From an uncultured Bacilli bacterium (GTDB lineage Bacteria > Bacillota_I > Bacilli_A > RF39 > UBA660), in contig CANRHO010000001.1 in the NCBI GenBank assembly GCA_947630435.1, forward strand, positions 1-41,855: a stretch of DNA of 41,855 nt, given 5' to 3'. Within the stretch, counting starts at the first letter, position 1. Every line of letters starts with the position of its first letter. The notes under the pieces are model-generated. The model searched no databases, was not told where the DNA came from, and worked only from the letters and a program-made list of their open reading frames with translations. Made by a program: the position numbers and the translations under genes. Positions 7,845 through 16,506 of this stretch are shown here, piece by piece.

Positions 7845-8492
7845 CTAGTCTTCGTTTAACCAATCGTATTCGTAAGTTATCTCTTCTTTTTGATCTTCTT
7901 CTTTCTTTATTTTTGACGTTATATCATTTGGAGTTTTAATTCCTTTTTTATTCCACTCATAAAGAATCTTATCTATGTATCTTAGGTTATTAACCCCATT
8001 AAATACCGCTTCTTTTAGAGCTGATAAAATAAGTTCATTGCTTATTCCTTTTTCTAACCAATCACTTATTATTTCATATTCCATAGGAGATAAAGTCCTT
8101 CCAAATTCTTTCTCAAATTCATCATATAAATCTTTTTCTTTATTTTCTTTTTTCTGTTTATTTAGCATTTTAGAAAAAATAATTTCATAAAATAAGCTTA
8201 TGTCTATTTTTTCTTCTAGAACACCTGATTCATTCTTTTCCATTAAAATAAGTAATATATTTTTATCTTTCAATAAAGATATTGCGCTTAATAACTCTTT
8301 TTCGGTAAAATTTATATCATCAATTATTTTTTTATAATCAAATATCATTTTATTAGGTTTATTTAACAAATATATAAGTAAAATAAATGAGTCCATGTCT
8401 AAACCAAGTTCTTTAGCATATGATAACACATATTTAGAAATAGTATAATGATTCTCATTATTTAATTGTTCTAAAAAATCTTTCTTATTCAT
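7845..8492 (-). CDS. dnaD: DNA replication initiation/restart protein DnaD
   Basis: DnaD acts after DnaA at oriC and with PriA in restart, remodelling DNA and helping to load the helicase. The 215-residue protein has an N-terminal winged-helix DDBH1 domain (about 1-95), a Lys/Glu-rich linker (about 105-122) and a C-terminal DDBH2 domain with the family's Y-x3-I-x3-W motif seen as YIDKILYEW. The tail is acidic (YDWLNED). ATG at 8492 has an AGGATG-type site. It is co-directional with and 45 bases after cca, and convergent with the PBP gene, as part of the dnaD-ponA-recU neighbourhood known in Bacillus. Confidence 0.92.
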   Translation of the reverse strand: MNKKDFLEQLNNENHYTISKYVLSYAKELGLDMDSFILLIYLLNKPNKMIFDYKKIIDDINFTEKELLSAISLLKDKNILLILMEKNESGVLEEKIDISLFYEIIFSKMLNKQKKENKEKDLYDEFEKEFGRTLSPMEYEIISDWLEKGISNELILSALKEAVFNGVNNLRYIDKILYEWNKKGIKTPNDITSKIKKEEDQKEEITYEYDWLNED

Positions 8493-8537
8493 GACATCAC
8501 ATCCTAATCAAATTATAACATATTACTTAGATAAGTA

Positions 8538-9599
8538 TCAATTATGTATTTTGAAAGTTCTTTTTTTTAATAATATCTTCTCTTCGACATCATTTAAAAC
8601 AACACTTATCTTACTTTTGTCTTTTAGATTTAAAATATTAATTATATCTTTACCACCTATTTTTATATCAGATTTCTTTTTGATTGGTAAAGCATCATAT
8701 CTATCATAAATATTTACTTCATTTATTTTAAGTATCTGAGAAGCTATATAACATACGTAATTACCCTCTTTATATAATTCCATATCATCTATTTTATTAT
8801 CCCTTAAAACTCGTAAAATAGCTTGTAAATAGCTTCTTTCGTTAGTGGTAAATGGATATTTGGAAGATGGATTAATTTGTGCCCATATACCAATTGGATC
8901 ACTAGTTTTTATAATGTTAGAATTAATATCTATATCTAAATAATCATCTAAGTGTAATTCTTTAATGAGCTTTATACCTTTAAGAGCATTTACGGAAGAA
9001 AAAATTCTATTTAACTCCTGCTTTTTTCTATAATAAGATAACATGGCAAGAGAATCCCGATTATTTATTATTGCTTTTTTTAATTCATCATCTATACTAA
9101 AATCAAGCTCCGTTGCAAATCTTATAGCCCTTAGTATTCTAAGAGTATCTTCTTTAATTTTTTTATCAGCATTACCAACACTTTTTATCACTTGATTTTT
9201 AATATCGTCTATAGAGTTAAGTAAATCTAATATTCTTCCGTTTTTATCAATACAAAGTGTATTAATTGTAAAATCACGTCTTTTTAAATCTATTATTAGT
9301 TTATCGGTATACACGATTTTAGAAGGTGTTCTTCTGTTTTGATACTCAAGATCCATCCTATAGGTAGTTATTTCAAAGTTAATTTTCTTAAAAAGCAACT
9401 TAACTGAACCATAAGATTCAAATGGTATTTTAACATCATTAAAAATTTCTTGTATTTGTTTAGGTGTAGCATTTGTTGCAATATCAATGTCATAACTTTT
9501 CCTTTTTAAAATCATATCTCTTACAAACCCACCAACTATGTAGGCTTCATATCCGTTTTCATAAAAAATATTTAAAAGCTTAATAGCTTCTTCTTTCAT
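8538..9599 (-). CDS. cca: CCA tRNA nucleotidyltransferase
   Basis: Adds or repairs the 3' CCA of tRNAs using CTP and ATP, without a nucleic-acid template. The class II nucleotidyltransferase head shows GGFVRD (about 23-28), the metal-binding DIDIA (Asp37/Asp39), the RRDFT segment that binds NTP (about 107-111), and the neck region RILRAIRFA. The product is 353 residues from the ATG at 9599. That ATG has AGGTGA five bases upstream; the earlier in-frame GTG at 9608 lies inside this site and is not credible. The C-terminal body domain is shorter than in Bacillus. Poly(A) polymerase is the alternative within the family but is unlikely here. Confidence 0.93.
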   Translation of the reverse strand: MKEEAIKLLNIFYENGYEAYIVGGFVRDMILKRKSYDIDIATNATPKQIQEIFNDVKIPFESYGSVKLLFKKINFEITTYRMDLEYQNRRTPSKIVYTDKLIIDLKRRDFTINTLCIDKNGRILDLLNSIDDIKNQVIKSVGNADKKIKEDTLRILRAIRFATELDFSIDDELKKAIINNRDSLAMLSYYRKKQELNRIFSSVNALKGIKLIKELHLDDYLDIDINSNIIKTSDPIGIWAQINPSSKYPFTTNERSYLQAILRVLRDNKIDDMELYKEGNYVCYIASQILKINEVNIYDRYDALPIKKKSDIKIGGKDIINILNLKDKSKISVVLNDVEEKILLKKRTFKIHN

Positions 9600-9637
9600 T
9601 AGTATCACCTATATAATTATAACATTTTAAAAAAGAA

Positions 9638-9659
9638 AAAAACCATTTTCATGGTTTTT
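9638..9659 (-). terminator. Terminator of the HU gene
   Basis: On the minus strand AAAAACCAT, a GAAA loop and ATGGTTTTT form a 9-base-pair hairpin followed by further T residues, seven bases past the HU stop codon. Confidence 0.8.
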
Positions 9660-9665
9660 CGATTA

Positions 9666-9938
9666 TTAGTTTACAGCTTCCTTTAATTTAGAACCTGCTT
9701 TAAATGCAACTGCAGTTCTTGCAGGAATCTTAACTTTTTCTCCAGTTCTTGGATTATGTCCTTCTCTAGCAGCTCTTTGTGAAGTTGCGAAAGTTCCAAA
9801 TCCTACTAAAGAAACCTTGTCTCCTGCTTTTAAAGCTTCTGTAACCGTTGAAGTAAATGCATCAAGTGCACGAGCAGCATCTGCTTTAGTTAGTCCAGCT
9901 TTTTCAGCCATCTTTTCTACTAATTCTTGTTTTGACAT
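9666..9938 (-). CDS. hup: HU family DNA-binding protein
   Basis: A dimeric nucleoid protein that bends and compacts DNA. The 90-residue product, starting MSKQELVEKMA, has the conserved GFGTF turn, and the beta-arm motif with REGHNPRTGEKVKIPA in place of the usual RxGRNPxTG. ATG at 9938 is eight bases after GGAGG; an upstream in-frame ATG at 9965 precedes that site and is rejected. In Bacillus this gene directly follows spoIVA. Here spoIVA lies some 30 kb away with the surface gene block between them. Confidence 0.96.
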   Translation of the reverse strand: MSKQELVEKMAEKAGLTKADAARALDAFTSTVTEALKAGDKVSLVGFGTFATSQRAAREGHNPRTGEKVKIPARTAVAFKAGSKLKEAVN

Positions 9939-10033
9939 AATTAAAACCTCCATGTTTATGTTCATTTATAAGCTATCTTGCTTACAATATAAGCGTACCA
10001 TTTTTAAAAGAATAATTCAAGTATTTTAATCAT

Positions 10034-10059
10034 AAAAATAACATTTTTTACTTATTTTT
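10034..10059 (-). terminator. Weak terminator after the sortase gene
   Basis: On the minus strand AAAAATAA and TTATTTTT can pair around a ten-base loop, and the sequence overlaps the sortase stop codon. The stem has only A-T pairs, so this is tentative. Confidence 0.35.
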
Positions 10060-10591
10060 TAAGGGTTTGTGTACTTTTTAGCAATAGATGAATAACTAAT
10101 CTTCTATTTTTATGTTTTTTTTGACAAGTAACAAGGAGTAAAGCCCTTTTTTCATCATTGTTTAAAATGCTAATTTCCGTATCTAATACGTCATATATTT
10201 TATCTACCTTATAAGTTACTTTTAATTTATCTTTGTATAAATATACTAAATCTTCTTCTTTAAGTTCGTCTAGTCTATTAAAATATGTTCCATACCCCAT
10301 TCCAGAATGACCAAATATTATAATCTTTTCATTATAGTTACTATTTTTATAATATACCAAACCATATTTTAAGTTATTAAAGTTATCATCAGATAATCTA
10401 ACTACCGTGTTAAGATTAATAACAGGAATATTAATTACCATGCTACTTTTATAGTTAAAACTAGAATTATTGCTGTAATAGCTATTTACTTCATGGTTAT
10501 TTTTACTATTTATATATATCCAACAAATACATTCTTTTATAATTAAAAACAACAACATTAAACATATGATTCTAAGCAAGTTTTTTTTCAT
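10052..10591 (-). CDS. Sortase (LPXTG transpeptidase)
   Basis: A membrane-anchored cysteine transpeptidase that cuts LPXTG-type signals and links the protein to the cell wall. From ATG 10591 the product is 179 residues: an N-terminal membrane helix (about 5-27), then the sortase barrel with catalytic His in FGHSG (about 95), Cys in LVTCQ (about 156) and Arg in KNRRLVI (about 163-164). A GTG at 10600 is an alternative start. The gene begins inside the end of the adhesin gene, so the two are translationally linked and the adhesin with its LPKTG signal is the obvious substrate. Sortase class cannot be fixed by eye. Confidence 0.92.
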   Translation of the reverse strand: MKKNLLRIICLMLLFLIIKECICWIYINSKNNHEVNSYYSNNSSFNYKSSMVINIPVINLNTVVRLSDDNFNNLKYGLVYYKNSNYNEKIIIFGHSGMGYGTYFNRLDELKEEDLVYLYKDKLKVTYKVDKIYDVLDTEISILNNDEKRALLLVTCQKKHKNRRLVIHLLLKSTQTLKK

Positions 10592-12014
10592 AAAAGACAC
10601 CAGCTATTAATAAGCTAAACAATATTAAATAACCATATATTTTTTTTCCGGTTTTTGGTAATTTTATATTGTGATTAACTAAGGTTATGTTTTGTACAAT
10701 ACCATCTTTAGTAACCTCTATTATTTTATCTTTTACTTTATCTACTCCATCTAAAGAAGTAATTTGCCTAAGTATATATTTACCATATGCAAGTTCTAAC
10801 GTTATGTTACCATTTTCATCGGTTGTTTTTTCCATAACAAAGTTTCCACGTTCATCATAAACGTAAAATAATATTCCTTGTTCTGGAGTACATGTTTTAT
10901 CTTTTTCATTATCTAGTACTTTGGTAATAACTACTTTATTTTTAATTATACGTTCATATGATTTTATAGTTGTATTTAAATTATTAGTATCTAAAGAAAA
11001 ACTATGTTTTTCACTATCAACAGTATAACCTATACTAGATTTTAGTTCTTTTATGAAATAATTACCCTTTGGTAAATTATCAAAGATAACCTTTCCTTGT
11101 TTATCGGTTTCTTTACTAGCCAAAAGTTTTCCACTTTCATCATACAATCCATATATTGCTCCTTCTAAACAAGCTCCTAAAGAAGATGGTACCTTACTAT
11201 TAGTATCTAAATCTAATTTATCAACAATTACCTTTGCATATGTATAATTAATATTATATTTTTTTTCATAATTATAAGGAAATTCAAAACTTCCTATTGT
11301 TTGATAACCAGATTTATAATAAAACTTTGTTGCCTTACCATTTTGCTTTCTTCTTAAATTAAATGAATTATCACCAGCTTTTACTTTTATTTTTATATTA
11401 TTGCCCTCTATTTTAATATCGGCATTACCAAGTAATTCATATCCATTTAAAACGTTATTTTTATCATTTAAAGATAATTCATCACCAACGATATATTTAT
11501 CTTTAAAATCAAATTCAGGACTTATCTCATATTTATTTACAAGATTCATTATTTCACTTTTATAAGATTCTATATTTAATGTATTACCTCCTTCTTTTTT
11601 ATCGGTCCACCATACGTTTTCTACACCCATTTCTCTCCAGATCAACTCTTGAGCAGCCATATAATATTCTTTAACATTATGATTTGTATACCCATACCCA
11701 TAGTAACCTATTAAACTTAATTTTTTTATATTTTTATTCTTTAAATTAGTATCATTAATATCATTTGTCGAATTATAAGTACCACCTTTATCTGCGACTA
11801 TACCTGGTTCAATGCAGTAAGCTGTATTCCCATTTGCAGTTATCATAGCAAGATTAGTAATGTGATCAGATCCACTTCTATACTGATGCGCAAATATACT
11901 TCTATCTAAATTCCAATCAATGTACGAGTCCATAGATGCCGCATTTACTTTTACAAATGGTAGTAATAACATAACTAATAATATTGATAATGATATAATT
12001 AATTTGTTTTTCAT
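10572..12014 (-). CDS. LPXTG-anchored thioester-domain adhesin with Cna-B/SpaA repeats
   Basis: A 480-residue surface protein. Order: signal peptide (about 1-25, cleavage near VNAAS), a thioester domain (about 30-160) with Cys67 in TAYCIEPG and Gln122 in AAQELIW, the pair that forms an internal thioester able to bond covalently to host amines; a linker; two Cna-B/SpaA-type beta domains (about 275-355 and 360-448), likely with isopeptide bonds; LPKTG (452-456); a hydrophobic helix and a short basic tail. Such proteins serve as covalent adhesins or pilus tips in Gram-positive bacteria; the ligand is unknown. The ribosome binding site is AAAGGAAA. A long leader lies upstream and the sortase gene overlaps its 3' end. 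Confidence 0.9.
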   Translation of the reverse strand: MKNKLIISLSILLVMLLLPFVKVNAASMDSYIDWNLDRSIFAHQYRSGSDHITNLAMITANGNTAYCIEPGIVADKGGTYNSTNDINDTNLKNKNIKKLSLIGYYGYGYTNHNVKEYYMAAQELIWREMGVENVWWTDKKEGGNTLNIESYKSEIMNLVNKYEISPEFDFKDKYIVGDELSLNDKNNVLNGYELLGNADIKIEGNNIKIKVKAGDNSFNLRRKQNGKATKFYYKSGYQTIGSFEFPYNYEKKYNINYTYAKVIVDKLDLDTNSKVPSSLGACLEGAIYGLYDESGKLLASKETDKQGKVIFDNLPKGNYFIKELKSSIGYTVDSEKHSFSLDTNNLNTTIKSYERIIKNKVVITKVLDNEKDKTCTPEQGILFYVYDERGNFVMEKTTDENGNITLELAYGKYILRQITSLDGVDKVKDKIIEVTKDGIVQNITLVNHNIKLPKTGKKIYGYLILFSLLIAGVFYEKKLA

Positions 12015-12333
12015 GTTTTATTTCCTTTCTTTTCGTATGCATTTTTATTGAATAATCAAATTATTTTATATAAATTTTATGTTTTTATTATTTTTTTGCT
12101 TGATAACAAAATTATTAAATTCAGCTAACTTTTTTCAAATATAACATATAGGTCTTGTGTTTCTCTTTTAAAATTGTTATGTTTATTAAAATACAAACTC
12201 TTATTTAAATATAAACGCTAATTTAGTAAGTTATAATTTTTCGTGTATCTATAAAATTTTCCTCCTTTCAAATTAATGGCCACTACTATACTCATAATAT
12301 TTGTCGAATTAAAATGAATTTTGTTTAAAAATT
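12015..12333 (-). promoter_or_regulatory. Long untranslated leader and promoter region of the adhesin gene
   Basis: About 320 bases between the upstream terminator and the adhesin start have no gene. A TATAGT -10-like hexamer (minus strand, 12290-12285) with a poor -35 would give a leader of roughly 260 bases. Soon after it is GAAAGGAGG (12269-12261), a perfect ribosome binding site with no ATG, GTG or TTG at a usable distance. No known riboswitch class was recognised. Confidence 0.35.
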
Positions 12334-12361
12334 AAAAAAACTTCAAAATTTTGAAGTTTTT
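12334..12361 (-). terminator. Terminator after the GH25 lysozyme gene
   Basis: The inverted repeat AACTTCAAAATTTTGAAGTT, flanked by A on one side and T on the other, gives a strong hairpin with U tract on the minus strand. It is 130 bases past the GH25 stop codon and separates it from the adhesin gene. The 129 bases between the two are A/T-rich and show nothing else. Confidence 0.75.
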
Positions 12362-12490
12362 CGTATCTTAATACATAATATTTTTCTAAATTTAACATAT
12401 AATTATAAACTTTATTATCTAACATTTATTCAATATATATATTTATATCCATAAAAAACGATTAATGTGTAATTATTTCAATAACTATGT

Positions 12491-14929
12491 TTATTTTAAA
12501 TAACTCATATCAACGTATCCATGAACACCATCTATTGTAGCAGATGAAGTATATTGCCATAACGAATAAGAACCACTATAACCACAATATCCGCGATAAT
12601 CCGCTACCCAGTCAACATAACCTTTAACATTATTACTTAATCTGCTATCTATATAGTTTGTACTAGCATAAACTTTAACTTTATACTTAGAACTTACGTA
12701 TGAACTAACACTATTAACATATGTATTTATTATGTTATCATATTGGGGTTTAGTTAACGTCTTTGAAGACTCCGTATTAGTATACCAATCTTCTATATCA
12801 TAATAGATTCCAAGAGTAGGATTTAAATTATACTTCCTAATCATATCTTTTGTAAAATTAGCTTCTATATTAGCTCCATTAGTCGTTGATGCATAACTAA
12901 ATAAATATATCCCATATGGTATTTCTAATCTTTTGACTTCATTTATATATTCTTTGAATTTTTCATCTTCCGTACTCCAATATCCTATTCTTAAGATTAC
13001 TCCATAAATACCACTATTTGATACTTTATTCCAGTCTATACTACCCTGATGATAACTAACATCCATAACTCTTGTTTTTTCTTCTGATTTAATGAATTTA
13101 AATTTTTGGTTTTTTCCACCATTATATTCCCATAGTAAAATATTAGTTCCATTAGATGTTTGTCCATTTGAAACATCTAAGTATAAATTACCACAATTAG
13201 ATATTATGTAAAAATATCCATCACCTGCTGATTTTATTATCCACTGCTGATTAATACCATTACCGCTGTCATATATTAATGCATTTGTACCATTTGCAGA
13301 GGATGCTCCCTCAACATCAATTGATTTGGTTAAATCGACTAGTGTACTAATTTTATAATAGCCATTTGATAAATACTCTATCTTAAATTTTTGAGCCAAA
13401 GAAGTATTTCTACTCCATAATTGTATATTTGTTTTGTTCTGGGGTTTTGCACCATTTACATCAACAAACATATCTTTATTTAAAGCACTTGAAATTCTAT
13501 ATATTCCATCGTCTAAAATTCTTTCACTAATTCCAGAAGCAGTTTTGATAAAATTAAATTTTTGTGCATTACCACCGTTAAATTCATGAATTTGAATATT
13601 TGTTTTATTACTTGTAGAAAGTCCAGTTAAATCTACGTATTGCCCGTTTTTTGATAATATATAATAACCATTAGAAGATTTTCTAATAAACCATTTTTGA
13701 TTATCGTTATTTTCGTATTTACCTATGTTTATATTTGCACCATCAACTTGTAAAGAATAATTATTATCCTTATCACACAATATTGCATAATATCCATCTT
13801 TTATATATTTTATGTACCATTTCTGAGCCATACCATAATTCAAATCATATATTTGTACGTTAGTTGAAGGTTCCATGTTAGCTTGATTAACATCCACTAC
13901 TTTTTTATTGTTTAAAATCGTATTTATAAAATAGTAACCATCCATAATAGATTTTATCCCATTATCCTGAATCTTATCAAACTTGAATTTTTGATTATCC
14001 GAATCTTTAGCCGTATACATTTGAATGTTAGCCCCATTCTGGGCATTTCCTTTATATACATCAAGTGCTAGATAATTACACTTTGATAATATATGATAAT
14101 AACCATCACCAGAGTCTTGTATTATCCACTGCTGGTTATTTCCGCCATTGGATTTATAAATTTCTACGTTAGTTTCATTTGTCTTCCCGGCATTATGAAC
14201 GTCCAAAACATAATTAATATCAAAATAAGACCTTATGGTATAATAACCATTACCCGTGTAACTAACATAAAACATTTGATTTTCTCCAGCACCTTTTTTG
14301 TAAAGTTGGACATTAGTTGTATTTTTATATTCATTATTATATATATCTAATGTAAAATCATTACTTAATTTAGAAGATATTGTATATACACCAGGTTCAA
14401 TGGTTTTTTTTAAGTCACTAATTTTTTCAAATATAAACTTTTGTGCGTTACTATCGTTACTTTCCCACAATTGAATGTTATTACCATTATAAGCTACTGC
14501 ACCATTTACATCAACGCAATAATTCTCATTGTAAGAACAAATTTTATAATAACCATCATATTTTTTAATGATCCACTTTTGAGCTGATGAATTATTTTTT
14601 TGATAAAGTTGAACATTTACCGAATTATTAAATACCGCTTGATTTGCATCTAATGAAAAATTATCATCAATAGCACTAGTTATTTCATAATAACCATCAT
14701 CTCGATATTTAATAATAAACTTTTGGTTTATGCCCTCATTAGTTTTGTATAATTGAACGTTAGATTTATTTGAGGCTTTGCCAAGATATACATCCATAAC
14801 ATAGTTTTCATCTACCTTGCTATGTATTACGTATACTCCATCATCAATGGTTTTATCATATGCCTTTACATTTATAATTAAACAAAAAAGGCTAATTAAT
14901 AAAATAACGGAAATTTTAATTTTTTTCAT
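12491..14929 (-). CDS. Secreted GH25 muramidase with four ricin-type beta-trefoil domains
   Basis: An 812-residue secreted protein: signal peptide (about 1-23), then twelve repeats each ending in a QxW/QxF-type unit such as SAQKWIIK, NNQQWIIQ or NAQKFNF, which group as four ricin-type trefoils (about 25-172, 173-322, 325-465, 470-612). The C-terminal GH25 lysozyme domain begins near 620 with DVSYHQGSIDW and carries YYDIED (Asp711, Glu713), the family's acidic active-site pair. GH25 enzymes cut the MurNAc-GlcNAc bond in peptidoglycan; the trefoils should bind carbohydrate. There is no sorting signal. The gene follows gtrA by 24 bases, with GGAGGTG before ATG 14929, so it is read with the polysaccharide genes. 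Confidence 0.92.
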   Translation of the reverse strand: MKKIKISVILLISLFCLIINVKAYDKTIDDGVYVIHSKVDENYVMDVYLGKASNKSNVQLYKTNEGINQKFIIKYRDDGYYEITSAIDDNFSLDANQAVFNNSVNVQLYQKNNSSAQKWIIKKYDGYYKICSYNENYCVDVNGAVAYNGNNIQLWESNDSNAQKFIFEKISDLKKTIEPGVYTISSKLSNDFTLDIYNNEYKNTTNVQLYKKGAGENQMFYVSYTGNGYYTIRSYFDINYVLDVHNAGKTNETNVEIYKSNGGNNQQWIIQDSGDGYYHILSKCNYLALDVYKGNAQNGANIQMYTAKDSDNQKFKFDKIQDNGIKSIMDGYYFINTILNNKKVVDVNQANMEPSTNVQIYDLNYGMAQKWYIKYIKDGYYAILCDKDNNYSLQVDGANINIGKYENNDNQKWFIRKSSNGYYILSKNGQYVDLTGLSTSNKTNIQIHEFNGGNAQKFNFIKTASGISERILDDGIYRISSALNKDMFVDVNGAKPQNKTNIQLWSRNTSLAQKFKIEYLSNGYYKISTLVDLTKSIDVEGASSANGTNALIYDSGNGINQQWIIKSAGDGYFYIISNCGNLYLDVSNGQTSNGTNILLWEYNGGKNQKFKFIKSEEKTRVMDVSYHQGSIDWNKVSNSGIYGVILRIGYWSTEDEKFKEYINEVKRLEIPYGIYLFSYASTTNGANIEANFTKDMIRKYNLNPTLGIYYDIEDWYTNTESSKTLTKPQYDNIINTYVNSVSSYVSSKYKVKVYASTNYIDSRLSNNVKGYVDWVADYRGYCGYSGSYSLWQYTSSATIDGVHGYVDMSYLK

Positions 14930-14953
14930 TATAACACCTCCATGTATAATTAT

Positions 14954-15385
14954 TTAACTCTTTTTAAATACAAATAATTTACTAAATAAATAATTAAATA
15001 TTATTATAAGTATTTGGCTGACAACCGTCCATATTAGTACCCAAATATCACTGTTTAATTTCAAAACCGTAACAAAAAACCACATTATAAGCATTTCCAT
15101 ACCAAGTGTTAATAATCTGGCAGCAAAAAAACTTAACATTTCCTTTAATATTTTCTTGCTTTTGCTTTTAAATACAAATATTCTATTTGTTACATATGCA
15201 AAAATAACGCCAGCAACCCAAGAAGTTATAACCGCAATTTGTAGTTCAAAAGCATCTTTAGCATTTAAAATAGTAAATAATAATCCCCATTTAACTGCTA
15301 AATTAACTATCGTGGTTAAAGCACCCACTACAAGATAATTTATGATTTCTTCATACTTTCTATATAATTTTAATATTTTTTTCAT
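14954..15385 (-). CDS. GtrA-family membrane protein (lipid-linked sugar flippase-like)
   Basis: A 143-residue protein with four predicted membrane helices (about 15-35, 48-68, 85-105, 112-135) and the GtrA features YLVVGALTTIVN at the start, AYVTNRIFVF in the middle and a repeated FNYLFSKLFVFK at the end. Family members are thought to help move polyprenyl-phosphate sugars to the outer face of the membrane or support the transferases that use them; the mycobacterial relative Rv3789 is tied to polyprenyl-phospho-arabinose. It follows the SDR gene by 38 bases with a GAGGACTT site. Likely partners are the GtrB-type enzyme encoded near 38.2-39.2 kb and GT-C transferases in the same block. Confidence 0.85.
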   Translation of the reverse strand: MKKILKLYRKYEEIINYLVVGALTTIVNLAVKWGLLFTILNAKDAFELQIAVITSWVAGVIFAYVTNRIFVFKSKSKKILKEMLSFFAARLLTLGMEMLIMWFFVTVLKLNSDIWVLIWTVVSQILIIIFNYLFSKLFVFKKS

Positions 15386-15423
15386 AAGTCCTCAATAATT
15401 TAATAAATAAACATATTACTATG

Positions 15424-16494
15424 TTAGTCATTTATTTTTAATTCTTCCTTTAGATGTTCAACGGTTCTTTTAAATCCTGATGAAATATCATATTTAGGCT
15501 CCCACGATAACTCATCCCTGATTTTTTTAGTAGATAAAATTCCATCTTTAAATGATGCAACTCCTTTTTGAGTTGTCTTTGGTATATCAAAAACAATTTT
15601 TAATTTTTTATCAGGTTCTAAATTTATTAAGGTTTCCGCAAGTTGTCTTATGGAAACTTTAGAATTTTCATCCGCAACATTATAAACCATATCGTTAGAT
15701 TTTAAAAGAATTAAAAACATTGCCTTAATAGCATCAGCAATATATGTGTATGTTCTAACTGAAGAACCATCACTTTTTAAAACAATGTCCTTATTATGCA
15801 AAACGTTATTTAGAAAATCAGCTTGCACACGTCCATCATAAATAGACATACCAGGTCCATAAGTATGAGCTAATCTTACGATTTTTGTATTTAAACCATA
15901 TTCTTCTTTAAAACCTACACACATATTTTCTGCAGCCTTCTTTCCTTCTGCATAGCCATTTCTAGGAATTAAAGGGTTTACCTGTCCTAATAAACCGTCC
16001 TCAGTAAATAATTCCTGCCCATTTATAGGTTCACCATATATCTCACGAGAAGATATAAATAGATATCCTTTAGCGCCTTTATTTTGAGCTAAAGAAAGAG
16101 TATTTGCGGTACCTATAGTATTAGCAAGGTTGGTTTCTACTGGTTGTTTTCCCATGATTTTTGGACTAGCAGGAGAAGCCGCATGAATTACATAATCTAC
16201 GTTACCCTCGACGCTAATTGGATTTATTACATTTGCAACAATTATTTCTACGCTATTATTATTCTTTACATATGAATCCAATTTATTAACATCTCTTACT
16301 AGTGCTTTTATTTTAGTATTAGTATTATAAAGTTCATTTAACTTTATAATAGTATAAACAAAATATGATCCTACCATTCCAGAAGCCCCTGTAATTAAAA
16401 CCGTTTTATCTTTTAATTTTTCTACTAATAATTTTGAAGTACAAAATTCAATTATATCTTTTACATCTTCATCTATTATTTTTGAATATTTCAT
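15424..16494 (-). CDS. Extended SDR, NAD-dependent epimerase/dehydratase-like
   Basis: A 356-residue cytoplasmic Rossmann protein with about 30 extra residues before the dinucleotide motif TGASGMVGSY, the HAASPAS loop, catalytic-type SSREIYGEP and YAEGKK (Tyr-x3-Lys), and the C-terminal LSWEPKYDISSGFKRTV typical of nucleotide-sugar epimerases and UDP-glucuronate decarboxylases. It starts 12 bases after the IspD-like gene, so the pair most likely makes one activated precursor. The natural inference is that the SDR acts on the CDP-linked product or on the polyol precursor, in place of the TarJ dehydrogenase. The substrate cannot be read from sequence. Confidence 0.8.
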   Translation of the reverse strand: MKYSKIIDEDVKDIIEFCTSKLLVEKLKDKTVLITGASGMVGSYFVYTIIKLNELYNTNTKIKALVRDVNKLDSYVKNNNSVEIIVANVINPISVEGNVDYVIHAASPASPKIMGKQPVETNLANTIGTANTLSLAQNKGAKGYLFISSREIYGEPINGQELFTEDGLLGQVNPLIPRNGYAEGKKAAENMCVGFKEEYGLNTKIVRLAHTYGPGMSIYDGRVQADFLNNVLHNKDIVLKSDGSSVRTYTYIADAIKAMFLILLKSNDMVYNVADENSKVSIRQLAETLINLEPDKKLKIVFDIPKTTQKGVASFKDGILSTKKIRDELSWEPKYDISSGFKRTVEHLKEELKIND

Positions 16495-16506
16495 ATTTAC
16501 CTCACT

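Noticed and set aside
9600..9608. GTG start for the CCA-adding enzyme
   Set aside because: The GTG lies within the AGGTGA ribosome binding site of the ATG at 9599.
14093..14350. Plus-strand open frame inside the ricin-repeat region
   Set aside because: Antisense to a well-supported gene; the Ile/Thr-rich product mirrors the repeat coding and has no start signal.
12490..14929. Direct DNA repeats or a CRISPR-like array in the lysozyme gene
   Set aside because: The periodicity is at protein level (QxW units of about 45-50 residues); the DNA units are diverged and not regularly spaced repeats.
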